A DNA stretch of 64,000 nucleotides from Nitrospira sp. (lineage in GTDB: Bacteria > Nitrospirota > Nitrospiria > Nitrospirales > Nitrospiraceae): NCBI GenBank assembly GCA_029194665.1, contig JARFXO010000005.1:124001-188000 (forward strand), given 5' to 3'. The position numbers and the translations under genes were made by a program. A model generated the notes under the pieces. That model made no database searches. It saw nothing but the letters and a program-made list of their open reading frames with translations, and had not been told where the DNA came from. Positions 53,372-62,997 of the stretch are shown in pieces (the stretch's first letter is position 1; each line of letters begins with the position of its first letter).

Positions 53372-54423
53372 GAGCGTTCCCTTTTTAGGTTGATGCATAG
53401 CCCGCATTCCTGAAGTAGTTGGCGCACTCGTTGGGCTGGAAGGTTTTGAGAAGCTGGCCGAGTTTCCTCCACAGGGGTTCGACCGTTCGTTCAGCGGCCT
53501 TCCGCAGAAGCGTCTTGATCTTGGCGAAGACCTGTTCGATCGGGTTGAGGTCGGGGGAGTATTGAGGGAGCAGGAGGCGGGTTGCCCCAGCCTTGCGGAT
53601 GGCGGTGTGGACAGCCTTGTTCTTGTGGCTGGTGAGGTTGTCGAGGACGACCATGTCACCAGGCTTCAGGATCGGGACCAGACAATGCTCGACATAAGCC
53701 AGGAAGCTATCACCATCGAGAGGGCCGTCGAGAACACACGGCGCGGTCAGGCCGTCTAGGCGCAGCGCCCCCACGAACGTCAGGGTTTTCCAGTGCCCAT
53801 GCGGCACCTTGGCTCGCAGGCGCTCGCCGTTACGACAGCGGCCATGTGTGCGCACCATGTTCGTTTTGATCCAGGTCTCATCGATGAACACCAGGCGCCG
53901 GGGATCGAGCTTCGCCTGCTGGTTCTTCCAGCGCGTGCGGCGCTGAGCGACATCCGGCCGATCCTGTTCGCTGGCGTGGACGGTTTTTTTTAAAGCGGAT
54001 CCCTTCGCCGATATAACAATACGACAGCATCCCCGTTGTCGCCTTCACACCACGCTCGTTGAAGAACCGCGTCGACAACGCCATCAGGGTGATGTCCGGT
54101 TCAACCTCCAGCACGTGTAACAGCCACTCCCGGTGCGGCTTCAGTTTCGATGGGCGGTGGCCGCCGGTGCCAATGATCCCCCGTGCCCCCGTTTGCAGGT
54201 AGCGGGCGACCCACCGGATCGCTGACGAGTCACTCACGCCAAAGCGTGCTGCTGCTTCCCGCCGCGACAGCTTCCCCTCAACCACCGCGTCAATCACCCG
54301 TTCCCGCAAGTCCTGCGAATAGCCTTTCCCCATCCATCCGGCCTCCTTCCCGGTCTCGACAGGGAATCACAACGGCGCGTGATAGGGAATCATTTTCTGA
54401 TCCAGGCTATTCGAGGAATGCTC
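53372..54423 (-). mobile_element. IS630-family element with TA target duplication
   Basis: About 1,052 bp between two TA dinucleotides (53370-53371 and 54424-54425). The ends are inverted: GAGCGTTCC (left) and GGAATGCTC (right). One transposase gene in two overlapping frames occupies most of it. Sequence looks recently inserted, at the very end of a cation antiporter gene. Confidence 0.88.
53385..54333 (-). CDS. IS630 transposase encoded in two frames
   Basis: The first frame (54333 to about 53985) encodes the HTH part (LRERVIDAVVEGKLSRREAAARFGVSDSSAIRWVARYLQTG). The second (about 53985 to 53385) encodes the DDE core (DPRRLVFIDETWIKTNM, MVVLDNLTSHKNKAV, YSPDLNPIEQVFAKIKTLLRKA). They join near 53985 in TTT followed by eight A (FKK-TVHASEQDRP after removal of one A). 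This may be polymerase slippage on A8 that makes the fused protein, as known for several IS, or a single-base mutation. Otherwise the catalytic residues are intact. Confidence 0.85.
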
Positions 54424-56432
54424 TAGGCGTTGCCCTGATTCGCCAGAATAAACCCCATGGCTCGTCTGATCTGATCGCGCGTTCCCAGCAGTACCACAAT
54501 GTCGCCGACAAGGAGTTTGGTTTTCTCTGATGGGTTGGATTCCGTGACGCCGTTTCTGGTCAGGGCGATGATGGACGTTCCGATTCGCGGCCGCAACGCC
54601 AGTTGAGCGATCGTTTTTCCAGCCGCCGGCGAATCTTCTTCGATTCGACAGGTCTCCACTTCGACATCAGCGAGGGTTCCGCCGCGAAGGTGATGAGCCA
54701 GTTCGGGGACCTCGCTGCGGCGGAGCAGCGCATACCCTTCTCGACGCACCTGTTCAGCCTTTCGCGTGATGAAATCGTGCGGCATGTTGTAGGTGCGGAG
54801 GACGAGTGCAAAGATTTCAATCGACGTTTCGAATTCTTCCGGCACGACGTCATCGGCGCCTAGCTGATGGAGTTCTTCCAATTCTCGCAAGTAACGGGTT
54901 CGTACCACGATGTGGATCTTCGGGTTCAAGCCTCGAGCTGCCTGCACGGCTCGCCGAGTCATGAATGGATCGGAGATGGCGATGACCAGAACACGTGCAT
55001 CTTCGATTTTCACATGCCTCAAGACAGTCGGGTTTGTTGCATCTCCATAGTAGAGCGGCAAGCCGTGAGCCGCTTCTCGACGCACCGTATCCCCCTCCAA
55101 ATCCAACGCGATGTAGGGCACTTCCGTCTCACCCAGTACACGGGCCAGGTTGCGTCCGTTGAGCCCATATCCCACGATAATCACATGGTCTTTGATGCGT
55201 AGATGCCTTCCCTCTGCTTCGAGTACATGGGCTGTCGTCTGCCCCGGAAACCAATGGTGCAGTCGTTGCACGGCCTCAACGCGCCGCGCGAGATGCGGGG
55301 ATACCTGCATTAAGAACGGCGTGATGATCATGGAGCAGACCGAGACCGCGAGGAAGATTTGGTACGGCGGTCCCGACAAGAGCTGATTGTCCAAGCCGAC
55401 CTGTGCCAGGATAAAACTGAATTCACCTACCTGTGCGAGGGCAATTCCAGTCATGACGGCCGAGCGAGGAGGTACGGCGACCGCCAACACGGCTCCCGTT
55501 CCAGCGATGAACTTTAGGAGCAGTACGACGAGTAACACACCGGTTACGACGAGGGGATACTCGAGCAGGATGCGCCAATCCATCAAGATGCCGATGGAGA
55601 CAAAAAACAGGCTATTGAAACTGTCTCGAAACGGCAAGACGTCGGCGATGGCTTGATGACTGTACTCCGATTCGGAAATCACGAGCCCGGCGATGAAGGC
55701 TCCCAAGGCCAGGGACAGCCCGCCGAGAGATGTCAGCCACGCAATACCGAGACACATAACAATGATGGTCAACAGGAAGAGTTCACGGCTTCGGCTACGA
55801 ACGATGTGGTCGAGTAATTTCGGAACCACATACCACGCAGCTGCAACAATGCATACGACCACCACCATCGATTTCACCAACGAGAGCAGCGCCGGTGTCA
55901 ATGTCCCGTCACCGTGGCTGGCCAGAATAGGCGTCAGTAAGATCATCGGGACGACGACCAAGTCCTGGAAGATCAAGATTCCGATGGTGGCTCGTCCGTG
56001 GGGTGAATCGCTGTCTCCACTGGCGGCCAAGGCTTTCAAGACAATCGCAGTGCTGCTGAGCGATAGCAGAAAACCCCAAAAAATCGCCTGAGGTGTCGGT
56101 AATCCTGCCAGTATGCCGCCGAGCCATGAAATCGCGATGACTCCCCCGACTTGTATCGGAGCGGCAATCAAGAGTAGCCGACGAAGCGAGGTCAGTTGCA
56201 CCAACGAGAATTCGATACCGATGGTAAACAGAAGCAGCACAATCCCGATTTCCGCCAGCACGTGCACTGTTGCGATGTCGGAAATCAGGTTGAGTCCATG
56301 AGGACCGATCAAAGCCCCGGCGACGAGAAATCCGGCGATAGAAGGCAGTCGGAATTGATGAAACAGAAACACCACCGCGATAGATACGGTGTAAATGAGC
56401 ACCAAATTCCCGAGTACGCTGTAATCCGTCAT
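54423..56432 (-). CDS. Kef/CPA2-type monovalent cation:proton antiporter with TrkA domains
   Basis: 669 residues. The first 380 form a twelve-helix Na+/H+-exchanger-like domain (GLSLALGAFIAGLVISES). Then a TrkA-N Rossmann domain (IIVGYGLNGRNLARVLGETEV) and a TrkA-C domain (TSIIALTRNGVTES, LLVGDIVVLLGTRDQI) that bind NAD and nucleotide ligands. It probably exports K+ or Na+ in exchange for protons. The IS630 element sits directly at its end: the stop codon TAG shares its TA with the IS target duplication and its last base with the IS tip. The C-terminus appears complete or nearly so. Confidence 0.93.
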   Translation of the reverse strand: MTDYSVLGNLVLIYTVSIAVVFLFHQFRLPSIAGFLVAGALIGPHGLNLISDIATVHVLAEIGIVLLLFTIGIEFSLVQLTSLRRLLLIAAPIQVGGVIAISWLGGILAGLPTPQAIFWGFLLSLSSTAIVLKALAASGDSDSPHGRATIGILIFQDLVVVPMILLTPILASHGDGTLTPALLSLVKSMVVVVCIVAAAWYVVPKLLDHIVRSRSRELFLLTIIVMCLGIAWLTSLGGLSLALGAFIAGLVISESEYSHQAIADVLPFRDSFNSLFFVSIGILMDWRILLEYPLVVTGVLLVVLLLKFIAGTGAVLAVAVPPRSAVMTGIALAQVGEFSFILAQVGLDNQLLSGPPYQIFLAVSVCSMIITPFLMQVSPHLARRVEAVQRLHHWFPGQTTAHVLEAEGRHLRIKDHVIIVGYGLNGRNLARVLGETEVPYIALDLEGDTVRREAAHGLPLYYGDATNPTVLRHVKIEDARVLVIAISDPFMTRRAVQAARGLNPKIHIVVRTRYLRELEELHQLGADDVVPEEFETSIEIFALVLRTYNMPHDFITRKAEQVRREGYALLRRSEVPELAHHLRGGTLADVEVETCRIEEDSPAAGKTIAQLALRPRIGTSIIALTRNGVTESNPSEKTKLLVGDIVVLLGTRDQIRRAMGFILANQGNA

Positions 56433-56737
56433 GTCGATTGCTGGGCCGTTAGATGTCCTGGTGCGTCAATTGTTCACGTGATTGCCTTCATAAGCCCGTG
56501 ATTTCGAGCAGATCAATGAATCAGCAAGGTAACTGTAATGTCCGGGAGATAGGCAGGATACCTGAGGTTTCTGGCGGGGACAAGGTAAAGGCAGATGTCG
56601 GCCAGGTTAGCCTGTGCTCCTATTCCTTTTCGGAAGGATCACCCTGGGCGATCTACGCAGGAGAGAGCCAGAACTGTCATGCCATCCGGGTTAAACACCG
56701 GAGGTCCATTCCATTGCTCCTTCTGAGATTCTATGGT
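56433..56737. other. intergenic region, nothing recognised
   Basis: Separates the antiporter from the IS110 remnant. No start or family pattern was noted. It should contain the antiporter promoter and the 3' end of the IS110 element. Confidence 0.35.
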
Positions 56738-57695
56738 TCATGTCAAGCATTTTGTTATTCGCTCTGGATTAAATGTTGTCCGGTAATGATGAATAGACCA
56801 CGCGGTCCGGGCGATTTTGCGAGCGATGATCACCAACGAGGCGGTCGTACTCCAGCCTTGCGTGCGGTACGATTCGTAGATCGGTTTCCAGACGGTAGTT
56901 TTGACGGCCGACATCGCAGCGTTAAACAGCAAGCGGCGCAACTCGGCCGGGCCGCGTTTGGACAAGCGGCGGCGACCGGCTTTCTGTCCCGAGTCATTCG
57001 CCCGCGGATCCAACCCGGTGAAAGCGACGAAGGCATCCGCCTTGCGAAACGGTACGCGCTCCAACGTATTGGTCAAGCTGAGGCCTACCAGGGGACCGAC
57101 GCCCACAATGGTTTGCAACCGATGTTGGGCCTCCTGGTGTTGGGGCGAACCAGCCGCAATCGCAGCCATGGCCGTATCAATCTTGGCAATCAACGCCTCC
57201 AATTTGCTCATCACGGCCTTGAGTTCGGCGGCAAAGCCGCCCAGATTGCGCATCGTCAGCTTGAGCGTGCCTTGGAGACGGACAATCGTGGCACGCCGTC
57301 GAATCAGCTGATCCAGCTTGCGTTGATTCGCCGTGGGAGGCGTCTAGGCACGCAAGGGCGTGTGCTCTTGCGCGATGAGTCGGGCAATCAATTCCGCATC
57401 CACCCGGTCGGTTTTGGCCCGGTTGCCCATGGCCTTGGCGTAGTGCCGAGTATCCAACGGGTTCAGCAGGAAGACGGTAGAACCGTGGGCCTGCGCCAGG
57501 GCCGCCAGCAATTCATGATTAGGTGCTGGTGGATTCCAAGCCGATGCGGCTGCCAGCTGGGAGAGATGTCAGCCATGTCCGCAAGGGGGCCCGCTGATTG
57601 GGAATACGCTGGATCGGAAAACTGTGCTCGGCACATGCGACCACAACGGCGTCTTTGGCCACATCCACGCCGACATTCAGAACGGGTTGCATCAT
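56738..57695 (-). pseudogene. decayed IS110-family transposase
   Basis: N-terminal DEDD domain starts at 57695 (VGVDVAKDAVVVACAEH, IGLEST) then shifts frame near 57530. The middle is in another frame with a stop at about 57343 (FLLNPLDTRHYAKAMGNRAKTDRVDAELI). The C-terminal Transposase_20 part (IVGVGPLVGLSLTNTLERVPF, FVAFTGLDPRANDSG, KRGPAELRRLLFNAAM) is intact up to 56738. At least two disabling changes, so it is dead. Confidence 0.88.
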
Positions 57696-58225
57696 CGTCG
57701 CCTCCTTGAAAGCAGAAATGCACGACGCTGGGGTGGCACACACCGACGTGAGCTTGCAGACAAATCGGCGGTCAGGGGTCCTGCCGCGAGATTCTTCATC
57801 GACGTTTGTGGTGTGGGTGGGAGAGTGCTCAGACAGTCTGTCCGCTGTGCGGCAGATGCTAGTCGATGTCCCTCCACCCCAGCTCCTCGTAGCTTCTCAA
57901 GAATGAACGGTAAAACACCATACAAGCTTGTCCTAAAGGATTCTGAACTTAACGACACGACATTCGCTTGCCTGGGGCACTTGATGGAGACCTGAGAGCG
58001 ATGAAGAGGGAAGTCCTCCTGAGGAGTACGGTCGATCTTACAATTTTCCATCGAGGGCTGCCTCGGATAGCTGAGCTGACATGGTGAGAACTTGTTGGCT
58101 CAGACAACTATATTATCTTCGGGTTAAATCTCTCAGGCCGGTTGTGGTAGCATGTTGCAAAGGTGCTCCTCAGGAAGTCGTGTGGGGCAGTTGACTTCGA
58201 TTGCGCTATGTTCGGCCCTTCGAGA
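57696..58225. other. region between two IS remnants, no gene recognised
   Basis: About 530 bp. Open frames on both strands lack start sites and family features. It is likely composed of IS flanking debris. Confidence 0.4.
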
Positions 58226-58569
58226 AGTAGGACCTGAGCGAGGCACTCTGAAGATGGGGTGGGACTGGGCCTTCAAGGAGCGTTTCCTCCAGCTCTGGGA
58301 TCATGCCTATCGGTGGAGCCGCCCATAGGTTCTTTGCCTGCTGGTTCCGGGGCGCCATCCATAGCTGACTGAGATCAAGGGCTGAGGTGGCGAAGCGGAA
58401 TCGGCGCCACTGCCTCACTGTGCTGACTTATCTGCTGCACGACACCACCAATGCGGGAGTGAGAGCCGTCAAGACGACGATCGAATGGCTGAAGAAAAAC
58501 GGCGGCTTCCGCAACGTCGAGCAATTCAAGATTGCCAGATGCTTCCATTACAGAGGCTTAGATCTCTAA
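58226..58569 (+). pseudogene. C-terminal remnant of an ISL3-family transposase
   Basis: Frames broken by a stop and shifts still spell the ISL3 end: WAFKERFLQLWDHAYRW, then ARRFFACWFRGAIHS, then NAGVRAVKTTIEWLKKNGGFRNVEQFKIARCFHYRGLDL (normally NAxxEGxNSKIQ..., GFRN, GGLDL). The nuclease core upstream is missing. Dead. Confidence 0.72.
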
Positions 58570-58709
58570 CCAACTTACACAAGAGCGTGAAAAGCCAAAG
58601 GTATGGATATAATGAAGACCTCCGGTTACAATTTCTCATATGGCGATGAGATGTTTTCTCTGTTGTCCTACGGTCATCTGCCTGATTCGAAGGGGTGTGT
58701 GTCACTGAC

Positions 58710-60425
58710 ATGACGACTGCTAACGAATACGATGTGCTGGTGATGGGTGCGGGATTGGCGGGGATGCGCGCAGCTCTGGCCGCGCATGATGCCGGTGCTC
58801 GGGTGGCGATCATGACGAAGGTCCATCCGGTTCGAAGTCATTCCAACGCGGCGCAAGGCGGCATCAATGCCGCGATGACGGACCGTGGGGACGAGTGGGA
58901 GGAACATGCCTTCGAGACCGTCAAGGGGAGCGATTATTTAGCGGATCAGGACGCGGTTGAAATTCTCGCTCAAGAAGCCGGGCGCGAGATTCTTACGTTG
59001 GAGCACATGGGTGTCATTTTTAATCGGAATGAAGAGGGCCGGCTCGGCACACGTCGGTTTGGGGGGCAAAAGCGGGCCCGTACCTTTTTCGTGTCGGATT
59101 TTACCGGACAAGCGATGCTTCATGTCCTCTTTGAGCAACTCATGAAAGCGCGCGTACCAGTTTTCGAGGAATGGTTCGTGACCTCATTGGTGAAGGATGC
59201 TGATGGTCGTTGCGCGGGCTTAGTAGGGTTTGAAATTCGAACGGGTCAATTTGCTTTGGTGAAGGCGAAAGCGGTCATCATTGCTTCCGGGGGATTGGGG
59301 CGGGTGTTTGAGCCGAGTACCAATGCCTTGATTTGTACGGGTGACGGCATGGCGATTGCCTATCGCGCCGGCGCCGCTTTGATGGATATGGAAATGGTGC
59401 AGTATCACCCGACAACCTTAAAGGGAAAAGGGCTGTTGATTACCGAAGCCGCTCGTGGAGAGGGTGCGTATTTAGTGAATCGTGACGGCGAACGGTTCAT
59501 GAAGCGGTATGCCCCGAATATGATGGAGTTGGCTTCACGCGATGTAGTGTCGCGGGCCGAACAAACCGAAATCAACGAAGGTCGAGGGATGGACGGGTGC
59601 GTCCTGTTGGATTGTCGTCATTTGGGTCGACAGCTTATCCACGAGCGGCTTCGGCAGATTTCTGACGAGGTACAGTCGTTTGCAGGAATTGATTTAACGA
59701 AAGAGCCTGTTCCAATCCGGCCAGGCATGCATTACCAGATGGGCGGCATCAAGACCGATGTAGATGGGCGATGCTGGGAGATGCATGGCGCATGGGCTGG
59801 TGTCCCGGGGCTGTTTGCCGCCGGGGAGACGGCCTGTCTGAGCCTTCATGGAGGTAATCGGCTTGGCGCGAATTCATTATTGGACACCGTTGTGTTCGGT
59901 CGACGGGCTGGCCGATGCGCCGCGGAATACGCGCGGGAGGTCCCAACGCCTCACGTTCCTGATTCGGCCGTGGGGACGGAGCAGCAGGCTGTTTCCGCAT
60001 TGCTGTCGCGCCATGCCAACGGGGACTCGGTTGCAACTATTCGGCACGAAATGGGTGTCGCGATGAATACTCACCTGGGGGTCTTTCGCGACCAGGAGGG
60101 CATGATGACGGCGAAAGGGGCGTTGGAATCTCTGCACGATCGGTACTCGCGTGTGGGCGTGCAGGATAAAGGTCAGGTGTTCAACACCAGCCTCATCCGT
60201 GCCTTAGAGCTTGGGTTCATGTTGGACTGTGCTGAGACGATTGTGCGTAGTGCTTTACTCCGTCGGGAGAGTCGAGGCGCACATTTTCGGACGGATTATC
60301 TCCATCGGGATGATGCGCAGTGGTTGAAACACATTTTGGTCTATCACCAACCGGATGGTTCCTCACGGGTAGAATATTTGCCGGTTCGCCTCACCCGATG
60401 GGAGCCCAAAGTACGGATCTATTAG
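58710..60425 (+). CDS. sdhA: succinate dehydrogenase / fumarate reductase flavoprotein subunit
   Basis: 571 residues from ATG 58710 (a GTG at 58695 in frame is less likely). FAD-binding N-terminus VLVMGAGLAGMRAAL; the flavin-attachment region RSHSNAAQGGINAA with His; catalytic RAEQTEINEGRG (Arg), HYQMGGIKTD (His) and HGGNRLGANSLLDTVVFGRR (Arg). Oxidises succinate or reduces fumarate. Followed 3 nt later by the iron-sulfur subunit. In a Nitrospira-type organism it would serve the reductive or oxidative TCA cycle. Confidence 0.95.
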   Translation: MTTANEYDVLVMGAGLAGMRAALAAHDAGARVAIMTKVHPVRSHSNAAQGGINAAMTDRGDEWEEHAFETVKGSDYLADQDAVEILAQEAGREILTLEHMGVIFNRNEEGRLGTRRFGGQKRARTFFVSDFTGQAMLHVLFEQLMKARVPVFEEWFVTSLVKDADGRCAGLVGFEIRTGQFALVKAKAVIIASGGLGRVFEPSTNALICTGDGMAIAYRAGAALMDMEMVQYHPTTLKGKGLLITEAARGEGAYLVNRDGERFMKRYAPNMMELASRDVVSRAEQTEINEGRGMDGCVLLDCRHLGRQLIHERLRQISDEVQSFAGIDLTKEPVPIRPGMHYQMGGIKTDVDGRCWEMHGAWAGVPGLFAAGETACLSLHGGNRLGANSLLDTVVFGRRAGRCAAEYAREVPTPHVPDSAVGTEQQAVSALLSRHANGDSVATIRHEMGVAMNTHLGVFRDQEGMMTAKGALESLHDRYSRVGVQDKGQVFNTSLIRALELGFMLDCAETIVRSALLRRESRGAHFRTDYLHRDDAQWLKHILVYHQPDGSSRVEYLPVRLTRWEPKVRIY

Positions 60426-60428
60426 TGC

Positions 60429-61388
60429 ATGATCACGATATTTCGCATTCGCCGCTTTAATCCAGAGGCCGCACCCTCCATGCCGTATTTCCAGGAGTAT
60501 AAACTGGATACGGATCGAGCGGATACGGTGCTGGATGCGCTTATTGATATTCGCGAAACCCTTGATGAATCCTTAACGCTCCGGTGTTCCTGTCGAGGAG
60601 CGATTTGCGGTTCCTGCAGCATGCGCATCAATGGCCATGCGGCGTTAGCCTGTAAAACCAAAGTCCAGGCGATGGCTTCGGAACGGGGAGTCGTGCAGGT
60701 GGAGCCCATGAATAACATGCCGGTGATCAAAGACTTGGTCACCGATATGGCTGGGTTTTGGGAAAAAGTACGACAAGTGCAACCGTGGCTCCAACCAGCC
60801 GGCCAGGAACCGGAAGGTGAATACCTCGCTTCATCCGAGTCGATGAATCACCTCACGGGCGTGATGGGGTGCATTATGTGCGGAGCCTGTGTGTCGGACT
60901 GTGCCGCACTGGAGGTGGATGAGCGGTTTGTCGGCCCGGCAGCATTGGCAAAAGCGTACCGATTTGTGGCCGATCCTCGTGACGGTGCCGCCCGGTCCAG
61001 GTTGTTGGCTCTCAACGAACCAGGCGGCATGTGGGATTGCACCCGCTGTATGGAATGTATTGAAGTGTGCCCCAAGGGCGTTGGGGCCATGGAACGTATT
61101 ATGTCGCTCAGGAGCCGAGGGATCGAGGCAGGTGTCCCTTCAACATCCGGGTCTCGACATGCTGAAGTGTTCGCGGACCTCATTTACCGGAAGGGACGGT
61201 TGGATGAGCCCATGTTGGCGACTCGAACGTTCGGTCTCCAGAACTTGTCTCGTCTGCTGTCTCTTCTTCCCATGGTCCTCCGGGCATTCGTGAGAGGGAA
61301 AGTCCCCAAATCTGGCCCGTTGCATCGGGCCATTCCCGGCGTGGAGAAGTTTCGGAGGCTCTTTCAACGGATGGAGGAACGACCGTGA
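60429..61388 (+). CDS. sdhB: succinate dehydrogenase / fumarate reductase iron-sulfur subunit
   Basis: 319 residues. The 2Fe-2S cluster has CSCRGAICGSCSMRI with a later Cys in LACKTK. The other clusters are held by CIMCGACVSDCA and CTRCMECIEVCPKG. The C-terminal extension (about 60 residues beyond the last cluster) is longer than in E. coli SdhB. It starts 3 nt after sdhA and ends in a 4-nt overlap (GTGA) with the next gene. Confidence 0.96.
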   Translation: MITIFRIRRFNPEAAPSMPYFQEYKLDTDRADTVLDALIDIRETLDESLTLRCSCRGAICGSCSMRINGHAALACKTKVQAMASERGVVQVEPMNNMPVIKDLVTDMAGFWEKVRQVQPWLQPAGQEPEGEYLASSESMNHLTGVMGCIMCGACVSDCAALEVDERFVGPAALAKAYRFVADPRDGAARSRLLALNEPGGMWDCTRCMECIEVCPKGVGAMERIMSLRSRGIEAGVPSTSGSRHAEVFADLIYRKGRLDEPMLATRTFGLQNLSRLLSLLPMVLRAFVRGKVPKSGPLHRAIPGVEKFRRLFQRMEERP

Positions 61389-62272
61389 AATTTGCATTTT
61401 TCCCAGGGTGTGTGTCTAAAGGGGGATGTCCGGAGCTCTATCAGTCTGTGATGGAGGTCTATCCGCGGCTTGGTTTGGAGTTGGAAGAAATGACTACGGC
61501 GTCGTGCACCGGAGCGGGCGTGCTGCAAGAGAAAGACCGGAAGTTGGGAGATGTGTTGAATGCCCGGACCTTTGCCCTGGCGGAACAAGCCGGGTTGCCG
61601 ATCATGACGATTTGCAGCACCTGCCAGGGTGTCATGAGCCAAGCCAATCACCGCCTCACGACGGATCCTCCCTATCTGGCCGCAGTCAACGAGATACTGA
61701 ACGAGGAAGGCTTAACCTATCGAGGGACGACGCAGATCCGTCATTTTGTCTGGATCTTACTCGAAGAGTTGGGGGAACAGGGCATTCGGCAACGGGTGCG
61801 ACGACCATTGACGGAGCTTCGGGCGGCTCCGTTCTATGGATGTTATTTGCAACGTCCATCTGAAGCGTTGGGGTTTCAGGACCAACCGGATCGGGCGAAA
61901 TCGTTGGAACTCATCATGAGCTGGTTGGGATTGGAGGTCGTGGACTTTCCCGGGAAAACTCGATGCTGCGGGTTTCCGCTTCTGACGATCAATGAAAAGA
62001 ATTCCTTACGCATGGTTGCGAGCCACACGTTGGATGCGAAACGCAATGGTGCCGATATCTTGGTGACTCCCTGTCCGTTGTGCCACCTCAACCTGGATGG
62101 GATGCAGTCAAGGGCGGCCGGCCAGCAGCAAGCCGACATTGATCTTCCGATATGGCATTTGCCTCAACTGCTTGGCCTGGCGATGGGTATGGAGCCGAAG
62201 CGTCTTGGGTTGACTCGTCATCTCGTGTCAACTCAAGGAGTGCTCGACAAGCTCGGATCCGCCGTTGCGTAG
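61385..62272 (+). CDS. SdhE-like CCG-domain subunit (HdrB family)
   Basis: 295 residues with GTG start overlapping the sdhB stop (GTGA). Two cysteine-rich CCG-type modules: first PGCVSKGGCPELY, CTGAGV and CSTCQG; second FYGCYLQRP, RCCGFPLL and CPLCHL. Such proteins bind noncubane iron-sulfur clusters and replace the heme-bearing membrane anchors SdhC/D in non-classical (type E) complex II. No transmembrane helix is seen. No SdhC/D genes are adjacent, supporting that assignment. The final quinone or other acceptor is inferred. Confidence 0.9.
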   Translation: MKFAFFPGCVSKGGCPELYQSVMEVYPRLGLELEEMTTASCTGAGVLQEKDRKLGDVLNARTFALAEQAGLPIMTICSTCQGVMSQANHRLTTDPPYLAAVNEILNEEGLTYRGTTQIRHFVWILLEELGEQGIRQRVRRPLTELRAAPFYGCYLQRPSEALGFQDQPDRAKSLELIMSWLGLEVVDFPGKTRCCGFPLLTINEKNSLRMVASHTLDAKRNGADILVTPCPLCHLNLDGMQSRAAGQQQADIDLPIWHLPQLLGLAMGMEPKRLGLTRHLVSTQGVLDKLGSAVA

Positions 62273-62287
62273 CTTGGTGCGTGATGG

Positions 62288-62677
62288 TCAGAGGGCCTCG
62301 TGAGCGACCGTTTTAAAATAGGCGAGGAGATCGCGAGCGGAAAGAATACCCACGATCGTGCCTGCATCGGTGACCGCCAGATGGCGGATGTGTTTGTCTG
62401 CCATGAGGTCACGCGCGTAATGCGGTGATAGGTTCTTTTCCACCGACATAATCGGCTTCGACATCAACTGCGAAACGGCGGTGTCCGTTACGTCGATTCG
62501 TTCGGCGACAGCCCGGACGATGTCGGTTTCCGTGATGATTCCCGAAAAAGTCTCGTCGGTTTTCACTAACAATGAGCCGATGTGACTGCCGTGCATGCGT
62601 GCCGCCGCTTCTCGGATCGTCGTCTCTCCTGGAACCGCACTGAGGTCACGGGTCATGAGTTGTCCTACGATTGCCAT
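62288..62677 (-). CDS. tandem CBS-domain protein
   Basis: 129 residues from ATG 62677 (AGGAGGG upstream). Two CBS domains: QLMTRDLSAVPGETTIREAAARMHGSHIGSLLV with GIITETDIVRAVAER, and QLMSKPIMSVEKNLSPHYARDLMADKHIRHLAVTDAG with GILSARDLLAYF. Pairs bind AMP, ATP or similar and regulate other proteins. Stand-alone form, so partner is unknown. Convergent with the sdh operon. Confidence 0.92.
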   Translation of the reverse strand: MAIVGQLMTRDLSAVPGETTIREAAARMHGSHIGSLLVKTDETFSGIITETDIVRAVAERIDVTDTAVSQLMSKPIMSVEKNLSPHYARDLMADKHIRHLAVTDAGTIVGILSARDLLAYFKTVAHEAL

Positions 62678-62997
62678 GAGGAGCCCTCCTGGTTCAAGGG
62701 GTTGTCGAGTTTCTGGTTCAATGAATGATGAGACTATTCTAGGAAACGATAGGGGGGATGCGCAACGTAGGTAAAATGAGGGAGACGTCTGATCGCGCAG
62801 GGAGGATGTTGATCGAGCCACTGGAGTATGACGATGGAATGGACGCCGTCCTCCAAGCTGTTCCAGCATTTGTTTCCCCCCTAAAGGGGCATAGACCAAG
62901 GAATAAAGTATTGCGTAGGCTGTGGGCACAGTTTCATAGGAATGGTCATGAGTGTCTGGGCACTGAGTGCCCTCGTTACACGATCTGGAGGTGCCCC

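Noticed and set aside
56453-57709. 418-residue open frame on the plus strand
   Set aside because: Antisense across the IS110 remnant; no signature of its own.
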